Assembly: GCF_017916365.1 (NCBI RefSeq)
Contig: NZ_JAFMSU010000001.1
Span: 1,576,932 to 1,640,931 of the forward strand
Direction: 5' to 3'
DNA length: 64,000 bases
Origin: Rufibacter roseolus
Lineage (GTDB): Bacteria > Bacteroidota > Bacteroidia > Cytophagales > Hymenobacteraceae
The notes below the pieces were generated by a model that had not been told where the DNA came from, did no database searches, and saw only the letters and a list, made by a program, of their open reading frames with translations. The position numbers and the translations under genes are program-made. The number at the start of each line of letters is the position of its first letter. Position 1 is the first letter of the stretch. This document shows positions 10,395 through 18,474 of the stretch, piece after piece.

Positions 10395-10423
10395 ATTTTT
10401 TGAAAAATTTTTCGCCTGGTGTA

Positions 10424-10454
10424 TTGCGCTGAATAAATTCTTTTCTACCTTTGC
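10424..10454 (+). promoter_or_regulatory. Promoter of tRNA-Gln
   Basis: TTG at 10,424-10,426 and TACCTTTGC at 10,446-10,454 are 19 nt apart, the Bacteroidota spacing. It lies 36 nt before the tRNA. Confidence 0.75.
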
Positions 10455-10490
10455 AACACCAAACGACAACAACAGGTTGTCAGCGGAGAT

Positions 10491-10563
10491 TGTCCGATGG
10501 TGTAACTGGCAACACGTCTGATTTTGGTTCAGAAGAGTCCAGGTTCGAAACCTGGTCGGACAA
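10491..10563 (+). tRNA. tRNA-Gln (anticodon TTG)
   Basis: Cloverleaf: acceptor TGTCCGA pairs with TCGGACA; anticodon stem TCTGA/TCAGA encloses TTTTGGT, giving anticodon TTG; the T arm contains GGTTCGAAACC. The 3' CCA is not encoded. The promoter lies at 10,424 and a terminator at 10,567. Confidence 0.95.
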
Positions 10564-10566
10564 CTT

Positions 10567-10602
10567 AAAACCTCTGTTTCTGCAAAGAGACAGAGGTTTT
10601 TT
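10567..10602 (+). terminator. Terminator after tRNA-Gln
   Basis: AAAACCTCTGT and ACAGAGGTTTT arms followed by a T-run, 4 nt past the tRNA. Confidence 0.85.
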
Positions 10603-10763
10603 GCTTTTATAGTTTTGTGTTTCTGGGACAGAAGAAGCAGAAATAGCCTGCTAATGGTAAGTTAGTGATTCTGAGTGTGTTTGGATTATGCCAAGGAAAT
10701 TGTGGGCTAAGTAGTTGTACTGTTAAGTTTCTGAAAAAGTACCACTTATTTTTAGGCGCTTGG

Positions 10764-10795
10764 TTTGGGTCTACCAAAATAAGGAGTAATTTTGC
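10764..10795 (+). promoter_or_regulatory. Consensus promoter of prs
   Basis: TTTG at 10,764-10,767, exactly 19 nt, then TAATTTTGC at 10,787-10,795. A textbook Bacteroidota housekeeping promoter, 28 nt before the prs start. Confidence 0.8.
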
Positions 10796-10822
10796 GACTT
10801 CATTCGGCAACCCTCTTTTCCC

Positions 10823-11755
10823 ATGAGCCCAACGGTAAAGATTTTCTCCGGAACAAATTCCCGGTATTTCGCTGAACAGGTAGCCGCCGCTTACGGTCTG
10901 CCTTTAGGTGACCTAACGGTGCAGCACTTCTCTGACGGCGAGATCTCAGTTCACTTCAATGAGTCTGTACGCGGCTGCGAGGTGTTTTTGATCCAGTCCA
11001 CGTTTCCGCCCGCTGACAACCTCATGGAGCTCATGCTGCTGGTAGACGCGGCCAAACGGGCCTCAGCGCACAAAGTGATTGTGGTGATGCCTTACTACGG
11101 CTACGCCCGGCAAGATAGAAAAGATAAGCCGCGGGTTTCCATCGGGGCCAAAGTGATGGCCAACGCCATCCAGTGCGTAGGTGCTGACCGCCTTATGACC
11201 TGTGACCTGCACGCTGGTCAGATTCAGGGCTTCTTTGACATCCCGGTGGACCACTTAGATGGTTCGGCCATTTTTGTGCCTTACCTGCGCAGCCTGAACC
11301 TGGGCCAGGACCTGATCTTCGCTTCTCCGGATGTGGGAGGTGTGGTAAGAACCAGAAGCTTCGCTAAGGTATTCGGGGTGGAGATGGTAGTCTGCGACAA
11401 GCACCGGAAACGCGCCAACGAGATTGCTTCCATGCAGGTGATTGGTGATGTGGACGGAATGGACGTGGTGCTGGTAGATGACCTGGTGGATACCGCCGGA
11501 ACTATTACCAAAGCTGCCGAGTTGTTGCGTGACAAAGGCGCGAAAAGCGTACGGGCTATTGCTACCCACGGGGTATTGTCTGGTCCGGCCATTGACCGCA
11601 TTGAGAACTCCGTACTGGAGGAACTGGTGATTTCAGACACCATTCCTTTGAAGCGGGAGAGCTCTAAGATCAAGGTGCTCACGTTCTCAGACCTGTTTGC
11701 CCGGGCCATCAGCAACGTGGTAACTCATGATTCCATCAGCTCCCTGTTTATCTAA
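10823..11755 (+). CDS. prs: Ribose-phosphate pyrophosphokinase
   Basis: Makes PRPP from ribose 5-phosphate and ATP, feeding purine, pyrimidine, histidine and NAD synthesis. 310 residues. The conserved segments are visible: FSDGEISV near the N-terminus, VVMPYYGYARQDRKDKPR (flexible loop and ATP site), TCDLHAGQIQGFF, and the PRPP-binding loop VVLVDDLVDTAGTI. It has a consensus promoter. rplY follows after about 100 nt in the same direction, a pairing widely conserved in bacteria; pth, often the third member, is elsewhere in this window. Confidence 0.97.
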   Translation: MSPTVKIFSGTNSRYFAEQVAAAYGLPLGDLTVQHFSDGEISVHFNESVRGCEVFLIQSTFPPADNLMELMLLVDAAKRASAHKVIVVMPYYGYARQDRKDKPRVSIGAKVMANAIQCVGADRLMTCDLHAGQIQGFFDIPVDHLDGSAIFVPYLRSLNLGQDLIFASPDVGGVVRTRSFAKVFGVEMVVCDKHRKRANEIASMQVIGDVDGMDVVLVDDLVDTAGTITKAAELLRDKGAKSVRAIATHGVLSGPAIDRIENSVLEELVISDTIPLKRESSKIKVLTFSDLFARAISNVVTHDSISSLFI

Positions 11756-11858
11756 TTGCTGATGGTTGTTTGCCATACAAAAGAAGTCTAGTGTCTAATA
11801 TTTAGCTACTAGCATCTTCTTAAAAGAGTTTTTTCATTTTTTATTTATATCCATTTTT

Positions 11859-12443
11859 ATGCAAAGCTTAGAGATTATAGGGTTTAAAAGAGCAAATCTC
11901 GGTAAATCCGAAGCCAAAGCGCTTCGTGAGGAAGCTCAAGTTCCATGCGTGTTGTACGGCGGTGCTGAGCAAGTTCATTTCTCATCGCCTGCTATCCTGT
12001 TCCGTGACCTGGTGTACTCTCCGGAGGTTTACCAAGTTGATTTGAACATTGAAGGCACGCACTACAAAGCCATCATGCAAGACTTACAGTTCCACCCAGT
12101 AAACGAAATGTTGCTGCACGTGGACTTCCTGTTACTGCAAGACGAGAAAGAAGTTAAAGTTGATGTACCGGTACGTTTCACTGGTACTTCTCCAGGGGTT
12201 ATGGCCGGTGGTAAACTGGTGACCAAACTGCGTAAACTGCGCGTGAAAGCACTTCCTGCTAACCTGCCAGATTCAATCGCGGTTGACATCTCTGACCTGG
12301 AGTTAGGTAAGTCTATCAAAGTGAACAAAATCACTCCTGAGAACTACACTATCTTGACCAACCCGCTTTCACCAGTGGCTACGGTAACTATCCCAAGAGC
12401 TCTGAAAAGCGCTCAGACAGAGGAGAAAAAAGGCAAGAAATAG
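11859..12443 (+). CDS. rplY: 50S ribosomal protein L25 (general stress protein Ctc type)
   Basis: 194 residues, the long two-domain TL5/CTC form that binds 5S rRNA. The N-terminal domain (to about 95) carries SEAKALREEAQVPCVLYGG and the C-terminal beta domain starts near VDVPVRFTGTSPGV. The tail is Lys-rich. Codon choice is of the highly expressed type (CGT, GGT, GTT). It is preceded by prs and followed by a terminator. Confidence 0.96.
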   Translation: MQSLEIIGFKRANLGKSEAKALREEAQVPCVLYGGAEQVHFSSPAILFRDLVYSPEVYQVDLNIEGTHYKAIMQDLQFHPVNEMLLHVDFLLLQDEKEVKVDVPVRFTGTSPGVMAGGKLVTKLRKLRVKALPANLPDSIAVDISDLELGKSIKVNKITPENYTILTNPLSPVATVTIPRALKSAQTEEKKGKK

Positions 12444-12467
12444 TCTGTTGCTTCTTGAAGTCTTTGG

Positions 12468-12508
12468 AAATCCTGTTCTGCCCCTGGCAGGGCAGGATTT
12501 TCTTTTTT
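12468..12508 (+). terminator. Terminator after rplY
   Basis: CTGCCC/GGGCAG stem extended by AAATCC/GGATTT, then a run of T. 25 nt past the rplY stop codon. Confidence 0.85.
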
Positions 12509-12701
12509 AAGCAGGATTTACGGGATTTATTTGATTGATCAGGATTGGGAATGTTGTCAGTCAATAGGTGGATGGGGGGAGTCTGATCCTTTCATTCCTC
12601 ATGAAAGCCTATGACTTGATCTGAAGGGTTTGAGGCTTTCCATCTGTTCAATCAATCTATCTGCTCAAATCCAGGTTTTGCCTATTTTCCCTGAATCAGA
12701 C

Positions 12702-13832
12702 CTAAAACGCTTTTTTGATGACATCAGCTACCCGTTCCTGATCTGAGAGGGTTAAGCTGGAGCCGGAAGGGAGGCAAAGGCCGCGGGCGAACAAATCATC
12801 GCTCACGTAGTCACCAAAGTAGTCGCAGGATTGATAGAGCGGCTGCCTGTGCATGGGCTGCCAGAGCGGACGGCTTTCAATGTTGACGGCTAGCAATTGC
12901 TGGCGTAGGGCCTCTGGGGTAAGTTGGCTCCCTTTTTTGATGGTGAAGCAGCTGAGCCAGCGGTTAGAGTGGAAACCCTCAGGTTCATGGTGCCATTCTA
13001 GTTCGGTCACGTCCTGCAGCAATTCCTGGTAGTTGGCGAATATCTTACGGCGTTGCTGTACTCTTTCTTCCAATACTTCCAATTGTCCCCGACCTATACC
13101 GGCAGAAATATTACTCAGCCGGTAGTTGTAGCCCATGGTGGTATGGTGATAGTACGGCAAGTCATCTTTGGCCTGCATCGCCAGCCAGCGGGCCTGTTCT
13201 ACTAAATCGGGGTCAGAAGACACGAGGCCGCCGCCGCCTGAGGTGGTGATGATTTTGTTTCCGTTAAAGGAGAAAACCCCTAATTTCCCAAAAGTACCCA
13301 ATAAACGACCGTGGTATCTGGAGCCCAAGGCTTCGGCGGCGTCTTCAATGATGGGCACTCCGTAATGCTGGGCAAGTTCCTGGATTTCCTGCATTCTGGA
13401 AGGCATGCCGTAGAGATGCACCAGCATGAGGGCTTTGGGCAGCTTGCCTTTCTTCTGGCGGTCCTGAAGGGCCGCTTCAAGGGCGTTAGGGCAGAGGTTC
13501 CAGGTGATGGGCTCACTGTCTATGAGCACAGGGGTGGCGCCCACATAACGGATGGGATTGGTACTGGCCACGAAGGTGAACGTAGAGCAGAAGACCTCGT
13601 CTCCGGGACCTACGCCCAAGGCAAGCAAAGCCAGGTGCAAGGCAGCGGTGCCCGATGCCAAAGCGGCTGCGGCCGGTACTCCTGTATAGCTGGCCAATTC
13701 CTGCTCAAAGCCGTTCACGTTGGCGCCAGCGGTGGTAATCCAGTTTTGATCAAAAGCCTGTTGCACATAATGCTGTTCCCTGCCGCCCATGTGCGGAGGC
13801 GATAGGTAAATGAATTCTCCTTTTTGGCTCAT
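12702..13832 (-). CDS. DegT/DnrJ/EryC1/StrS sugar aminotransferase (PglE-like)
   Basis: PLP-dependent transaminase that puts an amino group on a nucleotide-keto-sugar. The start is the ATG at 13,830-13,832 (MSQKGEFIYLSPPHMGGREQ); the open frame runs 67 residues further upstream but that stretch overlaps the previous gene in another frame and is Arg/His-rich nonsense. It has the LASGTAALHLALLALGVGPGDE and DAAEALGSRYHG motifs and the PLP lysine in FSFNGNKI. About 376 residues, usual for the family. Its ATG overlaps the acetyltransferase stop by 4 nt. With the two genes upstream it resembles pglC-D-E, which points to a UDP-4-amino sugar product (inference). Confidence 0.88.
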   Translation of the reverse strand: MSQKGEFIYLSPPHMGGREQHYVQQAFDQNWITTAGANVNGFEQELASYTGVPAAAALASGTAALHLALLALGVGPGDEVFCSTFTFVASTNPIRYVGATPVLIDSEPITWNLCPNALEAALQDRQKKGKLPKALMLVHLYGMPSRMQEIQELAQHYGVPIIEDAAEALGSRYHGRLLGTFGKLGVFSFNGNKIITTSGGGGLVSSDPDLVEQARWLAMQAKDDLPYYHHTTMGYNYRLSNISAGIGRGQLEVLEERVQQRRKIFANYQELLQDVTELEWHHEPEGFHSNRWLSCFTIKKGSQLTPEALRQQLLAVNIESRPLWQPMHRQPLYQSCDYFGDYVSDDLFARGLCLPSGSSLTLSDQERVADVIKKAF

Positions 13833-14488
13833 GCCGTCTGTTTGATGATGCGGGCCGGGACCCCCACGGCGGTACAGTAACTGGGCAGGTCTTCGTTTAC
13901 CACCGCGCCTGCACCTATGGTGGTGAAATCGCCCACTTTTTTGTTTTGTAAAATAGTGCTGTTGGTGCCGCCGTACACACCCGCGCCCAAACGTACACAG
14001 CCACTTACCGCTACCTGCGGCATTAAAGAGCAAAAATCACCTATGATCGCGTCATGCCCAATGGTGCAGGCCAGGTTCAGCAGCACGTGCCGCCCCAGGG
14101 TTACGTTGTTTGTCAGGATGCAGTTCTGGCAGATGATGGTACCTTCGCCAAAGTGGTTTTTCTGCTCGGGGTTGCACAGCACCGAGGGGTGCACCAGCAC
14201 GGGAAATTTCAATAAAGGACTCAATAATCGGTCGGCCACGTCTGTCTTGGCGGCGCAGTTGCCTATGGCAATGGCCACGCAAAGCGGGGTTTCGGTGTCG
14301 TTGAGCTGATCTACGGTGCCCAGGTACGGGTAGCCGCAAATGGTGGGGTGGGCCGAAGGGGCATCGTCATAGAACCCTACAATCTCCCATTTGGGCGTAG
14401 CCTGGTTTATCTGCAGCAAAAGCATAAGCACCTCGCGGCCCAGTCCGCCGGCACCTACAATAGCAATTCTTTGTTTAACGGTATTCAT
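13829..14488 (-). CDS. Sugar O/N-acetyltransferase, NeuD/PglD family
   Basis: 219 residues. The N-terminal Rossmann-like half begins with RIAIVGAGGLGREVLMLL and the C-terminal half is a left-handed beta helix of hexapeptide repeats. TIGHDAIIGDFC carries the histidine used as catalytic base in PglD. It ends TAVGVPARIIKQTA, typical of the family. It would acetylate the amino sugar made by the downstream aminotransferase using acetyl-CoA. It overlaps both neighbours by 4 nt (ATGA junctions), so the three genes are probably translationally coupled. Confidence 0.9.
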   Translation of the reverse strand: MNTVKQRIAIVGAGGLGREVLMLLLQINQATPKWEIVGFYDDAPSAHPTICGYPYLGTVDQLNDTETPLCVAIAIGNCAAKTDVADRLLSPLLKFPVLVHPSVLCNPEQKNHFGEGTIICQNCILTNNVTLGRHVLLNLACTIGHDAIIGDFCSLMPQVAVSGCVRLGAGVYGGTNSTILQNKKVGDFTTIGAGAVVNEDLPSYCTAVGVPARIIKQTA

Positions 14489-15105
14489 GAGGAAGAGGGG
14501 TTGGAGGAGCCGGTGAAGCGCTCCATGGTGGCTGTGCCCGGGGCCGAGATGCCTTCGGGTTTAAACAAGTGCTTTATGGTGCGCCATAAAACCAGCAGAT
14601 CAACCCGTAGAGACACATGCTCCACGTACCATACGTCATAAGCGAATTTCTCTTCCCAGCCCAAAAGATTGCGGCCGTTGACCTGTGCCCAACCCGTAAT
14701 ACCGGGTTTCACATCGTGCCGGCGAGCCTGCTCCGGGGAATACAGCGGCAGGTAATCCATGAGCAGCGGGCGTGGCCCTACAATGCTCATCTTACCTTGT
14801 AACACGTTGAAGAGCTGCGGTAGTTCGTCCAGGGAAGTTTTGCGGATGAATTTCCCCAGCGGGGTAAGGCGTTGGACATCGGGGAGAAGGTTTCCGTGCA
14901 GGTCCCGCGCCTGGGTCATGGTCACGAATTTATAGAACGCAAACGGCTTGCCATGCAGGCCCGGGCGCTGCTGCCGGAACAAAACCTGCCCGTTGAACCC
15001 CACCCACAGAACCACCGCCACCAATACCATTACGGGCCACAGCAGTAGCAGCGCACTCCCGGCCAGCAGAAGGTCAAGCAAGCGTTTTCCGTAAGGCAGA
15101 TACAT
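14485..15105 (-). CDS. Initiating phosphoglycosyl transferase (PglC-like bacterial sugar transferase)
   Basis: 206 residues: one N-terminal hydrophobic reentrant segment ([20 protein letters not shown]) followed by the sugar-transferase core. [49 protein letters not shown] and [12 protein letters not shown] are all typical. It moves a phospho-sugar from UDP-sugar to undecaprenyl phosphate on the cytoplasmic membrane face. First gene of the three-gene set; the dehydratase that would make the 4-keto sugar (PglF type) is not in the window. Confidence 0.92.
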   Translation of the reverse strand: MYLPYGKRLLDLLLAGSALLLLWPVMVLVAVVLWVGFNGQVLFRQQRPGLHGKPFAFYKFVTMTQARDLHGNLLPDVQRLTPLGKFIRKTSLDELPQLFNVLQGKMSIVGPRPLLMDYLPLYSPEQARRHDVKPGITGWAQVNGRNLLGWEEKFAYDVWYVEHVSLRVDLLVLWRTIKHLFKPEGISAPGTATMERFTGSSNPSSS

Positions 15106-15194
15106 GAGTAATGTGCTAATTTTTAAGGTGCTGATGCTGCTATTGGATTGACAAAACAGGCAATAAATAGTGATTAAGAAATGATAGCCCTTTC

Positions 15195-15240
15195 AAGAAA
15201 ACGTTTTGAGTCTGATTTCTTAAAAACAGGTTTAAAACGG
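15195..15240. repeat. Dispersed palindrome copy
   Basis: CGTTTTGAGTCTGATTTC and TTAAAAACAGGTTTAAAACGG form the two halves. It lies between divergent genes (sugar transferase and ispE), so it cannot be only a terminator. Confidence 0.7.
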
Positions 15241-15332
15241 AAGATACCAAATTTAATGTTTGTATGGCTATTCCCCGGTTCATGGGCACTAAACACTAAC
15301 AACTAATTACCAATCACTAGTATCTTGCGGGC

Positions 15333-16145
15333 ATGATTCAATTCCCGAACGCGAAGATAAACCTGGGCCTGCAACTGGTGGAGAAGCGCCCCGATGGGTT
15401 CCACAACCTAGTCTCCTGTTTCTATCCTGTAGGGTGGACAGATGCTCTGGAGATTCTGCCCGTGCAGGGAGAGGCCTCTTTTACGCTCTCAGGATTGCCG
15501 GTGCCGGGCGCTCCCACCGCTAATCTCTGCTGGAAAGCCTACGAACTCCTGCGCCGCGACTTTGAACTGCCCGTCATCCAGATGCACCTGCACAAGGTCA
15601 TTCCCATGGGGGCCGGCCTGGGCGGCGGCTCCGCCGATGCCGCTTTCACGCTCAAACTCCTGAGCCAGCAATTTGCTTTGGGATTGTCTAATGAGGCCCT
15701 TGAAAACTACGCCCGGCAACTGGGCAGCGACTGCGCGTTCTTCATCAGGAACCAGCCGGTGCTGGCACTGGAGAAAGGCGATGTGTTTGAACCCATCCCA
15801 TTGAATCTGCAAGGCTGGCACCTACTGCTGGTCTACCCCAACTTTGCCATCAGCACCGCCGAGGCCTACGCCGGAGTTTCGCCCCGTTTCCCTGAAAAGA
15901 GCCTTAAAACGCTGTTGGCGCAGGACATGAGCACCTGGAAAAACGAGGTGGTGAATGACTTCGAGGCTAGCCTGTTTCCCCGGTACCCGTTGCTGACCGA
16001 ATTGAAGGCGCAGCTGTACCAATTGGGCGCAGTGTACGCGTCTATGTCAGGTTCGGGTTCAACGATGTACGGTTTGTTCAAAACTGCGCCCGAAGGGCCG
16101 TTACCTTTTCCAGAGGATTACTCAGTTTGGCAAGGCGTCCTTTAA
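15333..16145 (+). CDS. ispE: 4-diphosphocytidyl-2-C-methyl-D-erythritol kinase
   Basis: GHMP-family kinase of the MEP isoprenoid pathway; phosphorylates the 2-hydroxyl of CDP-methylerythritol. 270 residues. The N-terminus has PNAKINLGLQ with the catalytic lysine, the ATP loop PMGAGLGGGSADAA is at 91-104, and MSGSGSTMYGLF near the C-terminus is the third GHMP motif. It stands alone; its last 24 nt overlap the 3' end of the convergent DMT transporter gene. Confidence 0.95.
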   Translation: MIQFPNAKINLGLQLVEKRPDGFHNLVSCFYPVGWTDALEILPVQGEASFTLSGLPVPGAPTANLCWKAYELLRRDFELPVIQMHLHKVIPMGAGLGGGSADAAFTLKLLSQQFALGLSNEALENYARQLGSDCAFFIRNQPVLALEKGDVFEPIPLNLQGWHLLLVYPNFAISTAEAYAGVSPRFPEKSLKTLLAQDMSTWKNEVVNDFEASLFPRYPLLTELKAQLYQLGAVYASMSGSGSTMYGLFKTAPEGPLPFPEDYSVWQGVL

Positions 16146-17045
16146 GCGGTTCTGGCGCCGGTTGATCACACTTTCCAGGATAGGGTGCAGAAACACGCTG
16201 AACAGGATAATTGCGGCCCCATAGTAAAAGCCCGCAGACATCTGCTCGCCTTCCTTGAAGATGAAGAAAGCCAGCAGAATACCGTACACCGGCTCCAGGT
16301 TCACGGTGAGGTTCATGGTGTAGGCGCTGAACTTGTGCATGAGGCGCACGGCAGCCGTGTACGCGTAGACCGTGCAGACCAGAGCCAGCATGGCAATACA
16401 AAGCACATCAACCCAGGTAAGGGCAAGGTGCAGTTCGCCTGTATCAGTCATGAACTGGCGGTAAAACGGGAAGAAAAGGCACGTCGCCAGCCAAGCCCCG
16501 GCCATCTCATAGCAGGTGATGGTGGTAGCCGCGTGCTGTTTGGTGAGTCTGCTGTTGATGATGGTGAAGCAGGAGGCCAGAAACGCCGAGCCCACGGCCA
16601 TGGAAATGCCCACCGCATGGTCAAATTCAAACCGGAAGATGACGTACAGGCCCACAAGAATCAAAAGGGCCAAAGCCACCTCATGCGGCCTTATTTTCTT
16701 GTTCGTGAAGATGGGTTCCAGAATAGAGGTCCAGAGGCTGGACGTGGCCATACCTGCTAGACAGATAGACACTGAGGCCACCCGCGCCGAGGCGAAGAAC
16801 AGAATCCAGTGCGCTGCAATCAAGAAACCCACTCCCAGGATCTTGGCAATATTCCGCCGGCCAATCCGCAGAGACCCTTTCCTGACCTTGATGACCACAG
16901 CCAGTGCCACCGCCGCCAGAATAGTCCGGTAAAACACCAGCTCCACCGCCGGAATTGAGATGAATTTCCCCAGAATGGCCGTAAAGCCCCACAGCAGAAT
17001 AATAAAGTGAAGTTCCAGGAAATCTTTGAGGCGAGGGGTTTGCAA
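16122..17045 (-). CDS. EamA/RhaT-family DMT transporter
   Basis: 307 residues with about ten hydrophobic segments arranged as two repeats of the drug/metabolite transporter fold (LHFIILLWGFTAILGKFISI at the start of the first repeat, GISMAVGSAFLASCFTIINS at the second). Inner-membrane permease, substrate unknown; relatives export amino acids or metabolites. The start at 17,045 is a TTG and no ATG is available before the first helix. The 3' end overlaps ispE by 24 nt, an uncommon convergent overlap. Confidence 0.85.
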   Translation of the reverse strand: MQTPRLKDFLELHFIILLWGFTAILGKFISIPAVELVFYRTILAAVALAVVIKVRKGSLRIGRRNIAKILGVGFLIAAHWILFFASARVASVSICLAGMATSSLWTSILEPIFTNKKIRPHEVALALLILVGLYVIFRFEFDHAVGISMAVGSAFLASCFTIINSRLTKQHAATTITCYEMAGAWLATCLFFPFYRQFMTDTGELHLALTWVDVLCIAMLALVCTVYAYTAAVRLMHKFSAYTMNLTVNLEPVYGILLAFFIFKEGEQMSAGFYYGAAIILFSVFLHPILESVINRRQNRLKDALPN

Positions 17046-17046
17046 G

Positions 17047-17086
17047 AGAATCAGGAATTAGGAATGTGGAATTAAGAATTAGGAAG
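17047..17086. repeat. AATT-rich heptad-like repeat
   Basis: Units such as AATCAGGAATTAGGAAT and GAATTAAGAATTAGGAA directly upstream of the DMT transporter gene. Confidence 0.55.
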
Positions 17087-17101
17087 GGTGGGTGGTTCCC
17101 A

Positions 17102-17130
17102 GGCCGTTTTCTGAAAAATGGCCCTGAAAC
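17102..17130. repeat. Dispersed palindrome copy
   Basis: GGCCGTTTTC, then TGAAAAATGGCCCTGAAAC: a good match to the inner palindrome of the family. Confidence 0.75.
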
Positions 17131-17231
17131 AGGAAAGCGGCTTGGAGCGCTTCACCACCCCGCCTTGCGGGCACCCCTCCTAAATTAGAAAGGGAGTTTT
17201 GGGGTGCTTACAGGACAGCGCTTGCTCAGAA

Positions 17232-17260
17232 GACCTCGCAGCGTCCGGAGGTCCTGCGAG
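17232..17260. repeat. GACCTCGCAG-type inverted repeat
   Basis: CTCGCAG and CTGCGAG arms, with GACCTC and GAGGTC interleaved, just beyond the lptG-like stop codon. It may act as a terminator hairpin or be an interspersed repeat. Confidence 0.5.
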
Positions 17261-17275
17261 CGTCTGTGCCAACAA

Positions 17276-18358
17276 TTATCGGGGAACCGTCCGGTACAAG
17301 ACAATCCCGATGATACTAAAGACGAACAAAGGCACGAAGGCGGCCAGCTGCGGCGGAATCCCGCCCACCGAGGCCAGGCTTCTGCTCATCATTACGAAGA
17401 TGATGAAGATAAACGCCAGCACGAAGCCCAAGGCAATCTGCAGACCCACGCCGCCGCGCACCTTGCGGGAACTCAGAATCACCCCGATAATGGTGAGAAC
17501 CGTGATGGCGAACGGATAGCTCATTCGCTCGTATTTTTCGGTCATGTACATCTCTACATCGGTGGCGCCCCGCAGGATTTTCTCGTCAATGAGCTTGTTC
17601 AGCTCGGCATTGGTGAGGGTCTCTTTGAGGCGGTAGGTACTGGCGAAGTCCTTAGGCAGCAGGTTGAGGGTGGTGTCAATGGCGCCGCCGTTGAAGACCG
17701 TTTCTTTGTCGCCGTTGAAGGTCCGCAGGGTGTAGGAGTCCATGTGCCACTTCTGCTTGGTGCTGTCCCACCGGATAGACTCTGAGGAGAGTTTCCGGAT
17801 CAGTTCCTGCTTTCTGATGGTCTCCAGCGTGAATTTGTAGCCCACATCGGCGTGGTTGTTATAGCTCTCAAGGTAGGCGTAAGAATCTGGGCCTATGCGG
17901 AAGTGCACGTTGCGGCCCTCAAAGGTATAGGGGTTCTTCACGTACTTAATTTCAAAGGCCACCCGCGTCTTGTTGGCCGTAGGAATCACGTAGGAAGAAA
18001 AGAAGAAGATGAAAATCCCGATGATCACTGACCCGATGATGTAGGGCACCAGCATCCGCTTGAAGGAAACCCCGCTGCTCAGAATGGCCACAATCTCGGT
18101 GTGCGAAGCCAGTTTGGCCGTCACAAACACTGTGGCAATAAACACCGTGATGGGGCTCAGCATGTTGATGTAGTGCGGGATCATGTTCATGTAGTAATCC
18201 ACCAGAATGATCTTCACAGAGAGGTTATGCTGAATGAAGTCATCATTCTTCTCCACGAAGTCAATCACGCAGATCACCGCAATCAGGATGATCACCACAA
18301 ACACGAACGTGGTCAGGAACTTCTTGAGGATGTAATTATCTAATAGCTTCAGTTTCAC
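17276..18358 (-). CDS. LptF/LptG-family permease (YjgP/YjgQ)
   Basis: 360 residues, beginning MKLKLLDNYILKKFLTTFVF from a GTG start. Three helices precede a large periplasmic domain (about 105-265) and three follow, the standard LptF/LptG plan. With the LptB ATPase these permeases pull lipopolysaccharide from the inner membrane and pass it to LptC/LptA. I cannot decide between F and G. tgt lies upstream in the same direction with a spacer of about 113 nt full of AATT repeats; this tgt-permease pairing is familiar in Bacteroidota. Confidence 0.88.
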   Translation of the reverse strand: MKLKLLDNYILKKFLTTFVFVVIILIAVICVIDFVEKNDDFIQHNLSVKIILVDYYMNMIPHYINMLSPITVFIATVFVTAKLASHTEIVAILSSGVSFKRMLVPYIIGSVIIGIFIFFFSSYVIPTANKTRVAFEIKYVKNPYTFEGRNVHFRIGPDSYAYLESYNNHADVGYKFTLETIRKQELIRKLSSESIRWDSTKQKWHMDSYTLRTFNGDKETVFNGGAIDTTLNLLPKDFASTYRLKETLTNAELNKLIDEKILRGATDVEMYMTEKYERMSYPFAITVLTIIGVILSSRKVRGGVGLQIALGFVLAFIFIIFVMMSRSLASVGGIPPQLAAFVPLFVFSIIGIVLYRTVPR

Positions 18359-18361
18359 ACT

Positions 18362-18474
18362 TATTCAATTATGAATTAAGAAGTAAGAATTAGGAATTGA
18401 TTTTCCATGCAAATAGCGGGATTCATCAGCTTCCAATTCTTAATTCCTAATTGTTAATTCCTAATTCTTAATTA
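18362..18474 (-). repeat. Intercistronic AATT inverted repeats between tgt and the Lpt permease
   Basis: Left units TGAATTAAGAAGTAAGAATT and right units CCAATTCTTAATTCCTAATT/GTTAATTCCTAATTC can pair over roughly 25 nt. The spacer between two co-directional genes consists of little else. Confidence 0.7.

Noticed and set aside
13833..14033. 67-residue upstream extension of the aminotransferase
   Set aside because: It overlaps the acetyltransferase in another frame; the family start is MSQKGEFIYL at 13,832 with an ATGA junction.
17204..17785. 193-codon plus-strand frame opposite the Lpt permease
   Set aside because: Antisense shadow; the minus-strand protein has a clear family and membrane helices.
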